Of a stretch of DNA of 64,000 nucleotides, positions 43,555 through 53,068 are shown piece after piece (position 1 is the first letter of the stretch; every line of letters starts with the position of its first letter). Where the stretch lies: positions 62,001-126,000 of the forward strand of contig JACERV010000003.1 in assembly GCA_013911065.1 (NCBI GenBank). Direction: 5' to 3'. The translations under genes were made by a program, and so were the position numbers. This stretch comes from Ruminococcus sp. (GTDB lineage: Bacteria > Bacillota > Clostridia > Lachnospirales > Lachnospiraceae). A model generated the notes under the pieces. It ran no database searches. It was not told where the DNA came from and worked only from the letters and a program-made list of their open reading frames with translations.

Positions 43555-44478
43555 ATGAAGTCATCAAACATAGGCGGACAGGCAGTTCTGGAAGGCATCA
43601 TGATGAAGAATGGTAATCAGTATGCTGTGGCAGTCAGGAAGCCAGATAAAGAGATAGAAATTGATATTCAGGAATACCGCAGCGTGATTCCATGGAAGCC
43701 GCTGACAAAGATTCCCTTTATACGCGGTATCTTTAATTTTGTGGATTCTTTAATCCTTGGGATGAGAACACTTACGTATTCCGCAAGCTTTTTTGAAGAG
43801 GAAGAAGAAACAAAGGAAGTTTTGACAGAAGCAGATATTGCGAAGAGAGAAAAGCATGAAAAGAGAATTATGAATCTGACGGTTGCATTTTCCGTAGTTC
43901 TTGCAGTTGCTATTTTTATGGTTCTTCCTTATTTCCTGAGCAATATTTTAAAACAACATATTACATCCAGAGGGATGCTTACGGTTGCAGAGGGTCTGAT
44001 CCGTGTGATTATCTTTTTGGGATATATTTTACTTATATCTAAGATGAAGGATATTCAGAGAACGTTCATGTACCACGGGGCTGAGCATAAATGTATCAAC
44101 TGTATTGAGAATGGGCTTGAGCTGAACGTGGAAAATGTACGGAAAAGCTCCAAGCAGCATAAACGCTGCGGAACCAGTTTTCTATTCTTTGTTATGATAG
44201 TGAGCATTCTCTTTTGCTTTTTTATTACGGCGGAATCTCAGATTATGCGTGTAGCTTTACGTATTGCCCTTCTGCCTCTTATCGCGGGGGTGTCCTATGA
44301 GCTGATCAGGCTGGCAGGCAACAGTGATAACTATGTTGTTAACCTGCTGAGTAAGCCGGGAATGTGGATACAGAATCTGACAACAAAGGAGCCCGATGAT
44401 AGTATGATTGAAGTGGCAATCCGTGCTGTAGAAGCTGTATTTGACTGGAAAGCATATCAGAAGGAGCAGAACATATGA
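43555..44478 (+). CDS. DUF1385 membrane protein linked to prmC and prfA
   Basis: A 307-residue protein. SNIGGQAVLEGIMMK at the start, MYHGAEHKCINCIENG near residue 165 and KRCGTSFLFFVMIVSI are the conserved DUF1385 blocks. Four or five hydrophobic segments lie at about 107-128, 143-165, 208-229 and 232-250. The conserved His/Cys set could bind a metal, but no activity is known to me. ATG 43555 follows AGGAGGAAG. Its stop overlaps the prmC start by four bases (ATGA), a coupling widely kept in Firmicutes, which suggests a link to translation or membranes that has not been explained. Confidence 0.92.
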   Translation: MKSSNIGGQAVLEGIMMKNGNQYAVAVRKPDKEIEIDIQEYRSVIPWKPLTKIPFIRGIFNFVDSLILGMRTLTYSASFFEEEEETKEVLTEADIAKREKHEKRIMNLTVAFSVVLAVAIFMVLPYFLSNILKQHITSRGMLTVAEGLIRVIIFLGYILLISKMKDIQRTFMYHGAEHKCINCIENGLELNVENVRKSSKQHKRCGTSFLFFVMIVSILFCFFITAESQIMRVALRIALLPLIAGVSYELIRLAGNSDNYVVNLLSKPGMWIQNLTTKEPDDSMIEVAIRAVEAVFDWKAYQKEQNI

Positions 44479-45368
44479 CACTGAAAGAAGCATACCAGCA
44501 GGGCAAAGACGTTCTTGTGAAAACGGGGACCCCCGATGCAGATCTGGATGCATGGCTTCTTTTGGAGCATGTGAGTAAAATCAGCCGCGCCATGTATTAC
44601 GCTGTACCGGACAAACCAATGACACAGGATGAGGAAAGCCAGTACCTTCATTATATAGAAAGAAGAGCACAGCATATCCCCCTCCAGCATCTTACGGGAG
44701 TTCAGGAGTTTATGGGGCTGGAATTTCAGGTGAATGAGCATGTGCTGATTCCGAGACAAGATACAGAATTGCTGGTAGAAGAAGCTTTGAAAATCATAGA
44801 AGAAGCTGCAAAGGGAAGAGCGAAAGGTATGTTTGGGCCGGCTGGCGGAGGGTACCGGTTGCTGGATATGTGTACAGGCTCGGGATGTATTTTGCTGAGC
44901 ATTTTGCATCATGCCGGAAAATCTGCAAAGATGAAGATGAAAGGGACCGGAGCTGATATTTCTCAAAGGGCACTGGAGACTGCACGGGCAAATGCAGAGT
45001 CTCTTCATATACGGGCTGAATTCCTGCGCAGTGATTTATTTGAACAGGTAACAGGGCAGTATGAGATGATTGTTTCAAATCCGCCTTATATCAGAACAGA
45101 TGTGATAGAGACATTGCAGGAGGAAGTGAAGAACCATGATCCCATGCTGGCTTTGGATGGGAAAGAAGATGGCCTGCATTTCTACAGAAGAATTATAGAA
45201 GCGGCAGACAAATATCTTACAAAGGGCGGCTGCCTGGTGTTTGAAATTGGGGCTGACCAGGGGGAAGCAGTAAGCTCTATGATGGGCTGTGCAGGATATC
45301 ATAATGTCATTGTAAAAAAGGATTTAGCAGGTCTTGACCGGGTTGTTACTGGCGTGTATGATAGATAA
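44475..45368 (+). CDS. prmC: Release factor glutamine methyltransferase
   Basis: A 297-residue SAM-dependent enzyme that methylates the Gln of the GGQ motif in release factors. The N-terminal helical domain (1-100) ends at LIPRQDTELLVEEAL. The SAM motif is LLDMCTGSGCILLSIL, and the catalytic NPPY sits in IVSNPPYIRTDV. A short insert near residues 115-130 (KGRAKGMFGPAGGG) lies before the SAM motif. The substrate, RF1, is encoded 62 bp downstream. Confidence 0.96.
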   Translation: MTLKEAYQQGKDVLVKTGTPDADLDAWLLLEHVSKISRAMYYAVPDKPMTQDEESQYLHYIERRAQHIPLQHLTGVQEFMGLEFQVNEHVLIPRQDTELLVEEALKIIEEAAKGRAKGMFGPAGGGYRLLDMCTGSGCILLSILHHAGKSAKMKMKGTGADISQRALETARANAESLHIRAEFLRSDLFEQVTGQYEMIVSNPPYIRTDVIETLQEEVKNHDPMLALDGKEDGLHFYRRIIEAADKYLTKGGCLVFEIGADQGEAVSSMMGCAGYHNVIVKKDLAGLDRVVTGVYDR

Positions 45369-45430
45369 GTGAACGTAATTGTTCATGGCTCTGAACAGAT
45401 ACAAGTGAACGTAAGAAAGGATAGAAAGAG

Positions 45431-46504
45431 ATGTTTGACAGATTAGAGGATTTATTGATCCGCTACGAAGAAATCATGGGGGAATTACAGGAGCCGGATG
45501 TGGCCAATGACCCTGAACGTTTCCGTAAGCTAATGAAAGAACAAAGTGATTTGACTCCCATTGTGGAAGCATATAAAGAGTATAAACAGTGTAAGCAGAA
45601 TATTGAAGACAGTCTCGTTATGCTGGACGAAGAGTCTGACGAAGAGATGCGGGAGATGGCGAAGGAAGAATTGAATGATTCTAAAGCCCGGGTAGAAGAA
45701 CTGGAGCAGGAGTTAAAGATTCTGCTTCTGCCAAAAGACCCCAATGATGAAAAGAATGTTATCGTGGAAATCCGTGCCGGTGCCGGCGGGGATGAGGCCG
45801 CACTGTTCGCGGCAGAAGTTTACCGTATGTATGTACATTATTCAGAGGGACGCCGCTGGAAAATCGAGATGATTTCCCTGAATGAAAATGGGATTGGCGG
45901 GTTTAAGGAGTGTGTATTTATGATTACAGGCCAGGGGGCATATTCCCGCCTGAAATATGAAAGTGGTGTACACCGTGTACAGCGTGTGCCGGAGACGGAG
46001 AGCGGCGGCAGAATCCACACCTCCACCATTACGGTAGCAATTATGCCGGAAGCCGAGGAAGTAGATGTTGTGATTGAGGATAAAGATGTCCGCATTGATG
46101 TTATGCGTGCCTCAGGAAACGGTGGACAGTGTGTCAATACGACGGACTCAGCAGTGCGTCTGACCCATTATCCCACAGGGATTGTTATTTACAGCCAGAC
46201 AGAAAAGTCACAGCTTCAAAACAAGGAAAAAGCCTTCCGTCTGCTCCGTTCTAAATTATATGATTTAGAGTTAGAAAAACAACAGGCATCGGAAGCAGAG
46301 GCAAGAAGAAGTCAGATAGGAACTGGTGATCGTTCCGAGAAAATCAGGACTTATAACTTCCCCCAGGGAAGAGTCACGGACCATAGAATTAAACTGACTC
46401 TTCATAAGTTGGATACAATATTGAATGGGGATTTAGAAGAAGTTATAGACAGTCTGATTGCAGCAGACCAGAGTGCAAAACTGGCAAATATGAATGAAGG
46501 CTAA
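45431..46504 (+). CDS. prfA: Peptide chain release factor 1
   Basis: A 357-residue release factor that reads UAA and UAG stop codons. The GGQ catalytic loop is [17 protein letters not shown] near residue 230. The codon-recognition motif region is [15 protein letters not shown], with PET at the PxT position. The N-terminal coiled domain and length are normal. ATG 45431 is preceded by AAAGGATAGAAAGAG. The 62-bp gap after prmC contains a 10-base direct repeat (GTGAACGTAA) but no terminator. An imperfect stem (46546-46554 with 46596-46604) after the gene may end the island. Confidence 0.96.
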   Translation: MFDRLEDLLIRYEEIMGELQEPDVANDPERFRKLMKEQSDLTPIVEAYKEYKQCKQNIEDSLVMLDEESDEEMREMAKEELNDSKARVEELEQELKILLLPKDPNDEKNVIVEIRAGAGGDEAALFAAEVYRMYVHYSEGRRWKIEMISLNENGIGGFKECVFMITGQGAYSRLKYESGVHRVQRVPETESGGRIHTSTITVAIMPEAEEVDVVIEDKDVRIDVMRASGNGGQCVNTTDSAVRLTHYPTGIVIYSQTEKSQLQNKEKAFRLLRSKLYDLELEKQQASEAEARRSQIGTGDRSEKIRTYNFPQGRVTDHRIKLTLHKLDTILNGDLEEVIDSLIAADQSAKLANMNEG

Positions 46505-46626
46505 GAGATATACCGGTGGGTAAGATGTAGATAAATAGGGCGGTCTTAGAAAGGGTTTGGATGGATTTCCAGGCTCTTTTTGCTGCATAGGACATCCTTT
46601 CTAAAATGAGTGGAGAGGAGGGGCAT

Positions 46627-46655
46627 TTGCAAATATAGTAGAATTGGAGTAATAT
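46627..46655 (+). promoter_or_regulatory. Candidate promoter of the ABC exporter gene
   Basis: TTGCAA (46627-46632), a 17-bp spacer and TAATAT (46650-46655), 40 bp before the start codon. Confidence 0.5.
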
Positions 46656-46695
46656 GGTACTTGTGAAATAAGTTACAACGAGAGAGGAAAACGCT

Positions 46696-48438
46696 ATGAA
46701 GGGAAAATTAAAAAAGTTATTTGCTTACTATAAACCTTACAAAGGGCTGTTTTACAGTGATATGGTCTTTGCTATATTGGGGGCAGCTGTGGCACTGGTC
46801 ATCCCGATGCTTGTCAGATATATTACCAACGAAGTAATTCATTTTCAGGCACCGGAGGCACGGCAGGCCATCCTGATGCTGGGAACTGTGATGCTGGGGC
46901 TGGTGGCACTGGAAATGTTCTGTAATTTTTATATAGGTTATTTTGGACATATTATGGGTGCGAAGATGGAAGCAGACATGCGAAGGGATATCTTCGGTCA
47001 TTATCAAAAGCTGACGTTTGCTTTTTATGATAATCAAAAAGTAGGACATTTGTTATCAAGGATTACAAGTGATTTGTTTGATATCAGTGAATTGTTGCAC
47101 CACGGTCCTGAGGATTTGGTGATATCTGTCATTAAGATTATAGGTTCTTTTGTAATTCTATTGACAGTAAATGTGAAGCTTGCACTGCTTGCATTTGCAT
47201 TTATTCCTGTTATGGCAATCTTTGCTTTCTACTATAATGGCAGAATGAAGATTGCATTCAAGAGAAACCGGGAAAAAATCGGTGAAATTAACAGCCAGAT
47301 AGAAGATAGCCTTTCCGGTATCCGTGTGGTAAAGTCTTTTGCAAATGAAAATGTAGAAATGAAAAAGTTCAAAGCCGGGAATGATAACTTTGTGGCGGCG
47401 AAAAAAATGAGCTATAAATATATGGGAATTTACAATTCCGGTCTGGGTGCCATGAGCACACTAATTACAGTGACTGTGCTATTGTCTGGTGTGGGAATGA
47501 TGCTTTCAGGCAAGCTTGTTGTGACGGATTTGATTACATTTCTTTTATATATTAACAACTTCACAGAGCCTGTGAAAAAACTTGTGACCCTCACGGAGCA
47601 GTTCCAGAATGGTTACTCTGGTTTTGAAAGATTTTTGGAAATCGTGTCTATCGCACCCGATATTGCAGATGAGCCGGATGCAATTTCACCGGAAGAAGTG
47701 AAGGGTGATATTGAGTTTCGGGATGTCTCCTTTTATTATGAAAATGAGAATGAAAGGGTGCTTGATAACCTGAATTTAAAAGTGGATGCAGGAGACTATA
47801 TTGCCCTGGTAGGACCTTCGGGCGTAGGAAAAACTACGCTGTGCAGCCTGATTCCAAGATTTTACGAGGTGTCAGAGGGCGGCATCTATTTGGATGGATT
47901 GGATATCAGGAATATTAAGCTGGCAGAACTTCGAAATCATATCGGAATTGTGCAGCAGGATGTCTATTTGTTTGCAGGCAGTATTATGGACAACATCCGT
48001 TATGGAAAACCAGGAGCTACGGATGAAGAGGTTATCCGGGCAGCCAGAAGTGCCAATGCCCATGAATTTATTATGGGCTTCCCCGAAGGATATGATACAG
48101 ATGTGGGACAGCGGGGTGTGAAATTATCAGGAGGGCAAAAACAGCGTCTGTCCATTGCCCGGGTATTTTTAAGAAATCCTGAGGTTTTAATTTTTGATGA
48201 GGCCACTTCTGCCCTGGATAATGAAAGCGAACAGGTGGTTCAGCAGTCTATGGAAAGCCTGGCGAAAAACAGGACTACCTTTGTGATTGCCCACCGTCTT
48301 TCCACAATCCGCAATGCTCACAGGATTTTAGTACTGACAGAGCAGGGAATTGCAGAGCAGGGAACTCATGAGGAGCTTCTGGAAAAGAAGGGTGTTTATG
48401 CAGAACTTTATGACATGCAGTTTAGAAGGAAAGGTTAA
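46696..48438 (+). CDS. ABC exporter half-transporter (MsbA-like)
   Basis: A 580-residue fused membrane/ATPase protein. Six membrane segments lie in residues 1-305, then the nucleotide-binding domain. Walker A is GPSGVGKTT, the Q-loop is IGIVQQDVYLF, the signature is LSGGQKQRLS, Walker B is VLIFDEATSALD and the H-loop is IAHRLSTIRN. All catalytic residues are intact, so it can work as a homodimer. The substrate is probably lipid or drug-like. It is a single gene, unlike the heterodimeric exporters common in Firmicutes. Confidence 0.93.
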   Translation: MKGKLKKLFAYYKPYKGLFYSDMVFAILGAAVALVIPMLVRYITNEVIHFQAPEARQAILMLGTVMLGLVALEMFCNFYIGYFGHIMGAKMEADMRRDIFGHYQKLTFAFYDNQKVGHLLSRITSDLFDISELLHHGPEDLVISVIKIIGSFVILLTVNVKLALLAFAFIPVMAIFAFYYNGRMKIAFKRNREKIGEINSQIEDSLSGIRVVKSFANENVEMKKFKAGNDNFVAAKKMSYKYMGIYNSGLGAMSTLITVTVLLSGVGMMLSGKLVVTDLITFLLYINNFTEPVKKLVTLTEQFQNGYSGFERFLEIVSIAPDIADEPDAISPEEVKGDIEFRDVSFYYENENERVLDNLNLKVDAGDYIALVGPSGVGKTTLCSLIPRFYEVSEGGIYLDGLDIRNIKLAELRNHIGIVQQDVYLFAGSIMDNIRYGKPGATDEEVIRAARSANAHEFIMGFPEGYDTDVGQRGVKLSGGQKQRLSIARVFLRNPEVLIFDEATSALDNESEQVVQQSMESLAKNRTTFVIAHRLSTIRNAHRILVLTEQGIAEQGTHEELLEKKGVYAELYDMQFRRKG

Positions 48439-48459
48439 TGGATAGTAAAATCAGAAGGA

Positions 48460-48489
48460 TTGTCAGATAAATAAAAAGTATGCTATACT
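48460..48489 (+). promoter_or_regulatory. Promoter of the DUF2156/aminotransferase genes
   Basis: TTGTCA (48460-48465), an 18-bp spacer and TATACT (48484-48489), 37 bp before the DUF2156 start. Confidence 0.65.
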
Positions 48490-48525
48490 AATGAAATCCG
48501 AAAGAGAGGAAAGAAAAAGATAAAA

Positions 48526-49422
48526 ATGGATGAAATAATATTTAAACGGCCGGAGCTGGAAGACCAGGAAATGATTAGTTCTTATTTTAGCAAGGCACCA
48601 AGCAGAAGCTGTGACAGGACATTTTGTAATGTATATTTATGGTCAAGATATTATAAGGTAAAATATGCAGTGATAGAGGATGCCCTGGTATTCAGAAATG
48701 TAGAGGAAGGACTTGCGTTTTCCTATCCGGCAGGAGAGAAGCAGTGTGTTAAGAATGCACTGGAATTTCTTATGAAATATAGTCAGGAACAAGGATATCC
48801 GTTAAAACTTTATAATGTAACCAAGGAAAACTTTGCACAGATGGACGAATGGTATCCGGGAGAATTTCAAATAGAATATGTACGGGATGCAGCAGATTAT
48901 GTCTATGAAGCTGAGAAGCTTTCCACCTTATCAGGGAAGAAACTGCACAGTAAAAGAAATCACATCAATAAGTTTAAGAATTTGTATGCTGATTGGAGAT
49001 ATGAAGCCTTATGTGAAGAGAACCTGGAAGAATGTTTCCAGATGGCACTGAAATGGCGGGAGCTTAACGGCTGCGAAGACGACCCGGTGAAAAACGCCGA
49101 GATGTGCGTAACGCTCAATTCTCTGCGTTTGTATAAAGAATTGGGGCAGGTAGGAGGAGTTCTCAGGGTAAATGGGAAAATTGTTGCATTTACAACAGGA
49201 GAGCCAATTTGTAAGGATACATTTGTTGTGCATATTGAGAAAGCGTTTTCAGATATAGAAGGTGCATACACAATGATTAATCAACAGTTCGTAGAACATG
49301 AATGTTCAGATTATAAGTATGTGAACCGGGAAGATGATGCTGGGGCAGAAGGACTGAGGAAGGCAAAACTCTCCTACAGACCGGCTTTTATGGTAGAAAA
49401 AGGAATTGTTACAAGAAAATAA
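48526..49422 (+). CDS. DUF2156 (COG4866) GNAT-fold protein
   Basis: A 298-residue cytoplasmic protein of the phosphatidylglycerol lysyltransferase C-terminal-like family, without the membrane part of MprF. Conserved segments include SCDRTFCNVYLWSRYYKVKYAV, DYVYEAEKLSTLSGKKLHSKRNHINKF and YKYVNREDDAGAEGLRKAKLSYRP. Two GNAT domains are expected, about 1-130 and 140-298. The family may transfer aminoacyl or acyl groups, but its substrate is unknown. The aminotransferase gene starts 19 bp after its stop, so the two are likely co-transcribed. Confidence 0.87.
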   Translation: MDEIIFKRPELEDQEMISSYFSKAPSRSCDRTFCNVYLWSRYYKVKYAVIEDALVFRNVEEGLAFSYPAGEKQCVKNALEFLMKYSQEQGYPLKLYNVTKENFAQMDEWYPGEFQIEYVRDAADYVYEAEKLSTLSGKKLHSKRNHINKFKNLYADWRYEALCEENLEECFQMALKWRELNGCEDDPVKNAEMCVTLNSLRLYKELGQVGGVLRVNGKIVAFTTGEPICKDTFVVHIEKAFSDIEGAYTMINQQFVEHECSDYKYVNREDDAGAEGLRKAKLSYRPAFMVEKGIVTRK

Positions 49423-49441
49423 GAAAGAGGGAGAAAAGACA

Positions 49442-50629
49442 ATGATTTCAAAGAAAATGGAAAATATGGTCGCGAATAGTTCTGCAATCCGGGCAATGTT
49501 CGAAGAGGGCAACCGTCTGGCAGCAATTTATGGGGCAGAGAATGTATATGATTTTAGCCTGGGAAACCCAAATGTGCCGGCTCCTGAAGCTGTGAAAGCT
49601 GCAATCCGGGGAATCCTGGATGAAGAAGATCCGGTTGTACTTCACGGGTATACGAACAGCAATGCAGGATATCAGGATGTAAGACAAGCAGTGGCAGATT
49701 CCTTGAATGCCAGATTCCAGACAGCCTTTGATGCAAAGAATATTATTATGACAGTAGGGGCTGCGGGCGGTTTAAATGTTATTCTCAAGTCTTTACTGAA
49801 TCCGGGAGATGAAGTCATTGCATTTGCGCCTTATTTTGGTGAATACAGAAGTTATACAAGTAATTATGACGGAGTACTTGTGGAGATATCTCCAAATACC
49901 GTCGACTTTCAGCCTAAGCTGGATGAGTTCCAGGAGAAGATTACCTCCAAAACAAAAGTAGTTATTGTCAATACCCCCAATAATCCTACTGGTGTAGTGT
50001 ATTCCCTGGAAACCATCAAAAAGATGGCGGAGATTATGGAAGCTAAGCAGAAGGAATTCGGAACTGAGATTTACCTTGTATCAGACGAACCATACAGAGA
50101 ACTGGCTTATGACGGAGTAGAAGTTCCATATCTGACAAAGTATTATGTGAATACGGTGGTAGGATACTCTTACAGTAAATCTTTATCTCTTCCGGGAGAA
50201 CGTATTGGTTATCTTGTTATTCCGGATGAAGCGGCTGACAGTGAAAATTTAATCAGTGCGGCAAATGTGGCAAACAGAATTCTGGGATTTGTCAATGCTC
50301 CCACGCTCCAGCAGAAGATTGTGAAAAAGTGTCTCAATGAAAAAACAGATATCTCCTATTACGACAGAAACCGGGAGACCTTATATAATGGATTAAAAGA
50401 ACTGGGATTTGAATGTATTAAACCGGAAGGGGCTTTCTATTTGTTTGTGAAGTCTCCTGTGGCAGACGAAAAGGCATTCTGTGCTGCTGCTAAAAAGTAC
50501 AACATTCTTATCGTTCCCGGGTCTTCTTTTGGATGTCCTGGATATGTACGTCTTGCATATTGTGTATCTTATGAAACAATTGTAAATTCTCTGCCTAAAT
50601 TTACAGAACTGGCAGCAGAGTACAAATAG
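49442..50629 (+). CDS. PLP-dependent aminotransferase, class I/II
   Basis: A 395-residue enzyme. ATG 49442 is chosen because GAGGGAG precedes it; the in-frame start at 49406 lies inside the DUF2156 gene. DFSLGNPNVPAPEAVK is the substrate-side N-terminus, VNTPNNPTGVVY is the PLP-contacting Asn region and SYSKSLSLPGERIGYL carries the Schiff-base Lys. This is the aspartate/aromatic aminotransferase-like group; the amino donor is not readable. It lies directly before hisC (14-bp gap), giving two aminotransferases in tandem. Confidence 0.9.
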   Translation: MISKKMENMVANSSAIRAMFEEGNRLAAIYGAENVYDFSLGNPNVPAPEAVKAAIRGILDEEDPVVLHGYTNSNAGYQDVRQAVADSLNARFQTAFDAKNIIMTVGAAGGLNVILKSLLNPGDEVIAFAPYFGEYRSYTSNYDGVLVEISPNTVDFQPKLDEFQEKITSKTKVVIVNTPNNPTGVVYSLETIKKMAEIMEAKQKEFGTEIYLVSDEPYRELAYDGVEVPYLTKYYVNTVVGYSYSKSLSLPGERIGYLVIPDEAADSENLISAANVANRILGFVNAPTLQQKIVKKCLNEKTDISYYDRNRETLYNGLKELGFECIKPEGAFYLFVKSPVADEKAFCAAAKKYNILIVPGSSFGCPGYVRLAYCVSYETIVNSLPKFTELAAEYK

Positions 50630-50643
50630 ACAGGAGCCGCCAA

Positions 50644-51720
50644 ATGGAGTTAAATGCTAATGTTTTGAAAAATATCCGCAGGGTGGAACCGTATGTACCT
50701 GGTGAACAGCCGCAGAATAAAGTTATTAAGCTGAATACGAATGAAAATCCATATCCTCCGGCACCGGGAGTTTTGAAAGCGCTGAAAGATTTGGAATATG
50801 ACCGGTTCCGGCTGTATCCCGACCCGGCGGCGGAAGAACTGGTGGATGTGCTGGCGGACTATTATCATGTGAAAAAAGACCAGGTGTTTGTGGGAGTTGG
50901 TTCTGATGACGTGCTGGCGATGTGTTTCCTTACATTTTTTAATTCAGAGAAACCAATCCTGTTTCCTGATATTACATACTCTTTTTATAAGGTGTGGGCT
51001 GAGCTTTACCGCATTCCTTATGAGTGCCCCGGTCTGGACGAGGAGTTCCGTATACAAAAAGAGGATTATTACAAGGAAAATGGGGGAATTATATTTCCAA
51101 ACCCCAATGCGCCTACCGCAGTATATGAGAATTTGAAATTTGTGGAAGATATTCTTGAACATAATCAGGATGTAATTGTGATTGTGGATGAAGCCTATAT
51201 AGATTTTGCAGGCAGGTCGGCTCTGGAGCTTTTGGACAAGCACCAAAATCTTATTGTTGTACAAACTTTTTCCAAAGCAAGATCTATGGCAGGTATGAGA
51301 ATAGGATATGCCATAGGAAATCCGGAATTGATAAAATATTTGAATGATGCGAAATATTCCTTCAATTCCTACACTATGAACCTGCCTTCTTTAGTTTGCG
51401 GCACAGAGGCTGTGAAGGATAAAGCATATTTTGATGAGATAACAGCTAAAATAGTTGAGACAAGAGAATGGTCAAAAAAAGAACTGAAAAAATTAGGCTT
51501 TGAGTTTCCAGAGGCAAAAGCCAATTTCATATTTGCAACCCACCCGGAGCATGATGCGGAGGAATTGTTTCAGGCATTAAAAAAAGAGGGGATTTATGTC
51601 CGGCATTGGAGCAGTGAGAGAATAAAGCAGTATTTACGTATCACCATTGGGACAAGAGAGGAAATGAAAATACTGTTTGATTTTTTGAAAGAAAAGCTGC
51701 AAAGTGGTCTGCATTCATGA
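50644..51720 (+). CDS. hisC: Histidinol-phosphate aminotransferase
   Basis: A 358-residue fold-type I PLP enzyme of histidine synthesis. It converts imidazole-acetol phosphate to histidinol phosphate. KLNTNENPYPPAPGVLKAL at the start, FPNPNAPTAVY, VIVDEAYIDFAG and TFSKARSMAGMRIGYAIG (Schiff-base Lys in SKARS) are the HisC landmarks. The gene stands apart from other his genes, so a second role in aromatic amino acid transamination is possible, as in some Firmicutes. It begins 14 bp after the preceding aminotransferase. Confidence 0.92.
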   Translation: MELNANVLKNIRRVEPYVPGEQPQNKVIKLNTNENPYPPAPGVLKALKDLEYDRFRLYPDPAAEELVDVLADYYHVKKDQVFVGVGSDDVLAMCFLTFFNSEKPILFPDITYSFYKVWAELYRIPYECPGLDEEFRIQKEDYYKENGGIIFPNPNAPTAVYENLKFVEDILEHNQDVIVIVDEAYIDFAGRSALELLDKHQNLIVVQTFSKARSMAGMRIGYAIGNPELIKYLNDAKYSFNSYTMNLPSLVCGTEAVKDKAYFDEITAKIVETREWSKKELKKLGFEFPEAKANFIFATHPEHDAEELFQALKKEGIYVRHWSSERIKQYLRITIGTREEMKILFDFLKEKLQSGLHS

Positions 51721-51787
51721 GCGGGCTGTGAAGCACATTGTGAATGTCCGTTTTATAAGATATGGAACAAATAAGGAGAATATATAC

Positions 51788-52297
51788 ATGAGTGATACTT
51801 TAATCAATTGGTTTATTGTAAATCTGGGAGGAAAGATCAGCAAGGAAATGATTGTCTTTGTGATTTCCATGGTCCCGATTCTGGAACTTAGAGGAGGTCT
51901 GCTTGCGGCGGGCCCTGCTGTTTTGGATATAGCAAAGTGGCAGGCAATTCCAATCTGCATTATTGGCAACCTGCTTCCGATTCCTTTCATATTGCTGCTG
52001 ATTACAAAAATCTTTGACTGGATGAAGGGAACTAAAAGATTGAAGCCTATGGTGGAGAGATTGGAAGCAAAAGCCATGAGTAAAAGCGGCAGTATTGAAA
52101 AATATGAATTCTGGGGACTTATGCTTTTTGTTGGAATTCCACTTCCCGGAACAGGAGCCTGGACAGGTGCGTTGATTGCAGCACTGCTGGGAATCCGCTT
52201 TAGAAAGGCATTTCCGGCTATTGCTCTGGGAGTTGTGATTGCAGCAGTTATTATGACGATTCTATCCTATACAATTATCGGCGGAATATTTGGATAA
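51788..52297 (+). CDS. Small multidrug export protein family (COG2426)
   Basis: A 169-residue membrane protein. ATG 51788 is chosen because ATAAGGAG lies 12 bases before it; the open frame reaches back to 51704 inside hisC without conservation. Hydrophobic segments are about 18-38, 45-68, 108-130 and 138-165. ISMVPILELRGGLLAAG and FVGIPLPGTGAWTGALIAALLGI are family markers. The family name implies drug export, but direct evidence is slight. Physical proximity to hisC appears incidental. Confidence 0.85.
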   Translation: MSDTLINWFIVNLGGKISKEMIVFVISMVPILELRGGLLAAGPAVLDIAKWQAIPICIIGNLLPIPFILLLITKIFDWMKGTKRLKPMVERLEAKAMSKSGSIEKYEFWGLMLFVGIPLPGTGAWTGALIAALLGIRFRKAFPAIALGVVIAAVIMTILSYTIIGGIFG

Positions 52298-52434
52298 GTG
52301 AAACAGGAGCCAGGTTTCTCTGCTGATTTCTTTGAAAAAGGCTCCGAACTTTTTCTGTTTCTTCTCTGCTTTTCTGCATGATATGCGTTCTTCCTTTCCT
52401 GGAAAATGGGACAAGAGTGTTGCGGGCATACCCG

Positions 52435-52463
52435 TTGACAGGGTACATGAAAGTTCGTATAAT
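52435..52463 (+). promoter_or_regulatory. Perfect consensus sigma-A promoter
   Basis: TTGACA (52435-52440), exactly 17 bases, TATAAT (52458-52463). Initiation near 52470 fits only the short start at 52495 of the following gene and rules out the long open frame from 52378. Confidence 0.9.
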
Positions 52464-52494
52464 AAAAAGAAGGAAAAAGAAGGGAAGAATGTGC

Positions 52495-52953
52495 ATGATT
52501 GCAAAGAACAACGAAGAAAAAAGAAATCAAATATGGAGAACTGTGATGACTGTATCTACAGTATTGATTATCATCATAGCAACCTTTTTTGTAATAAAAC
52601 TTTTTACTGCCAATCCATTGGAGGGCAGATGGAGTCATGAAGACAGTAATTTAGTGATGTCCATCGTAGGGAATGATACCGCAGTGCTGGAATGGCCCGG
52701 TGAATTTGAAGATGCGGATGTATCTGTGACTACAAAATACAGTATTGATAAAGAGACAAAGACATTCACCCTGCATGTTTCAGAAGATGCAGTACGGCAG
52801 GCTGCGGGTTCTTCAGATGGGGCTGTGACCTCAGATAGTCTGGAGTCGGTGGCAGGTATGATGGAAGGTACCTATGATTACAATATTGAAAATAGGGTGT
52901 TAATTCTGACGGACAGAGAATATGGGGAACAGATGATATTTGATAAAAAGTAA
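52495..52953 (+). CDS. Small membrane-anchored protein of unknown function
   Basis: 152 residues. ATG 52495 is preferred because GGGAAG is seven bases upstream and the promoter rules out longer forms; ATG 52489 is also possible. A charged N-terminus precedes one hydrophobic segment (about residues 16-36). The outer domain starts NPLEGRWSHEDSNLVMSIVG, a GxW beginning that recalls lipocalin-like or DUF5640-type beta-barrels, and runs to FDKK at the end. The function is not recognised. It has its own perfect promoter and terminator. Confidence 0.75.
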   Translation: MIAKNNEEKRNQIWRTVMTVSTVLIIIIATFFVIKLFTANPLEGRWSHEDSNLVMSIVGNDTAVLEWPGEFEDADVSVTTKYSIDKETKTFTLHVSEDAVRQAAGSSDGAVTSDSLESVAGMMEGTYDYNIENRVLILTDREYGEQMIFDKK

Positions 52954-52958
52954 CGGAT

Positions 52959-52990
52959 AAACAGGGGGAATTCGCTCCCTGTTTATTCTT
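52959..52990 (+). terminator. Terminator after the small membrane protein
   Basis: AAACAGGG (52959-52966) pairs with CCCTGTTT (52977-52984), followed by ATTCTTT. Confidence 0.8.
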
Positions 52991-53068
52991 TATGTAACAG
53001 GAAACTTAGCTTTTTGTTACGCAAAGGTCTCTTGAGAAATCTGCAGAAGAGAGAAAGGGAGTTCAGGT

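Noticed and set aside
52306..52353. GGAGCC/GGCTCC stem considered as a terminator after the COG2426 gene
   Set aside because: A 6-bp stem with a 28-base loop is too weak; it was left out of the feature list.
52378..52494. Longer N-terminus for the small membrane protein
   Set aside because: A perfect promoter lies inside the extension, so the longer product would not be made from it.
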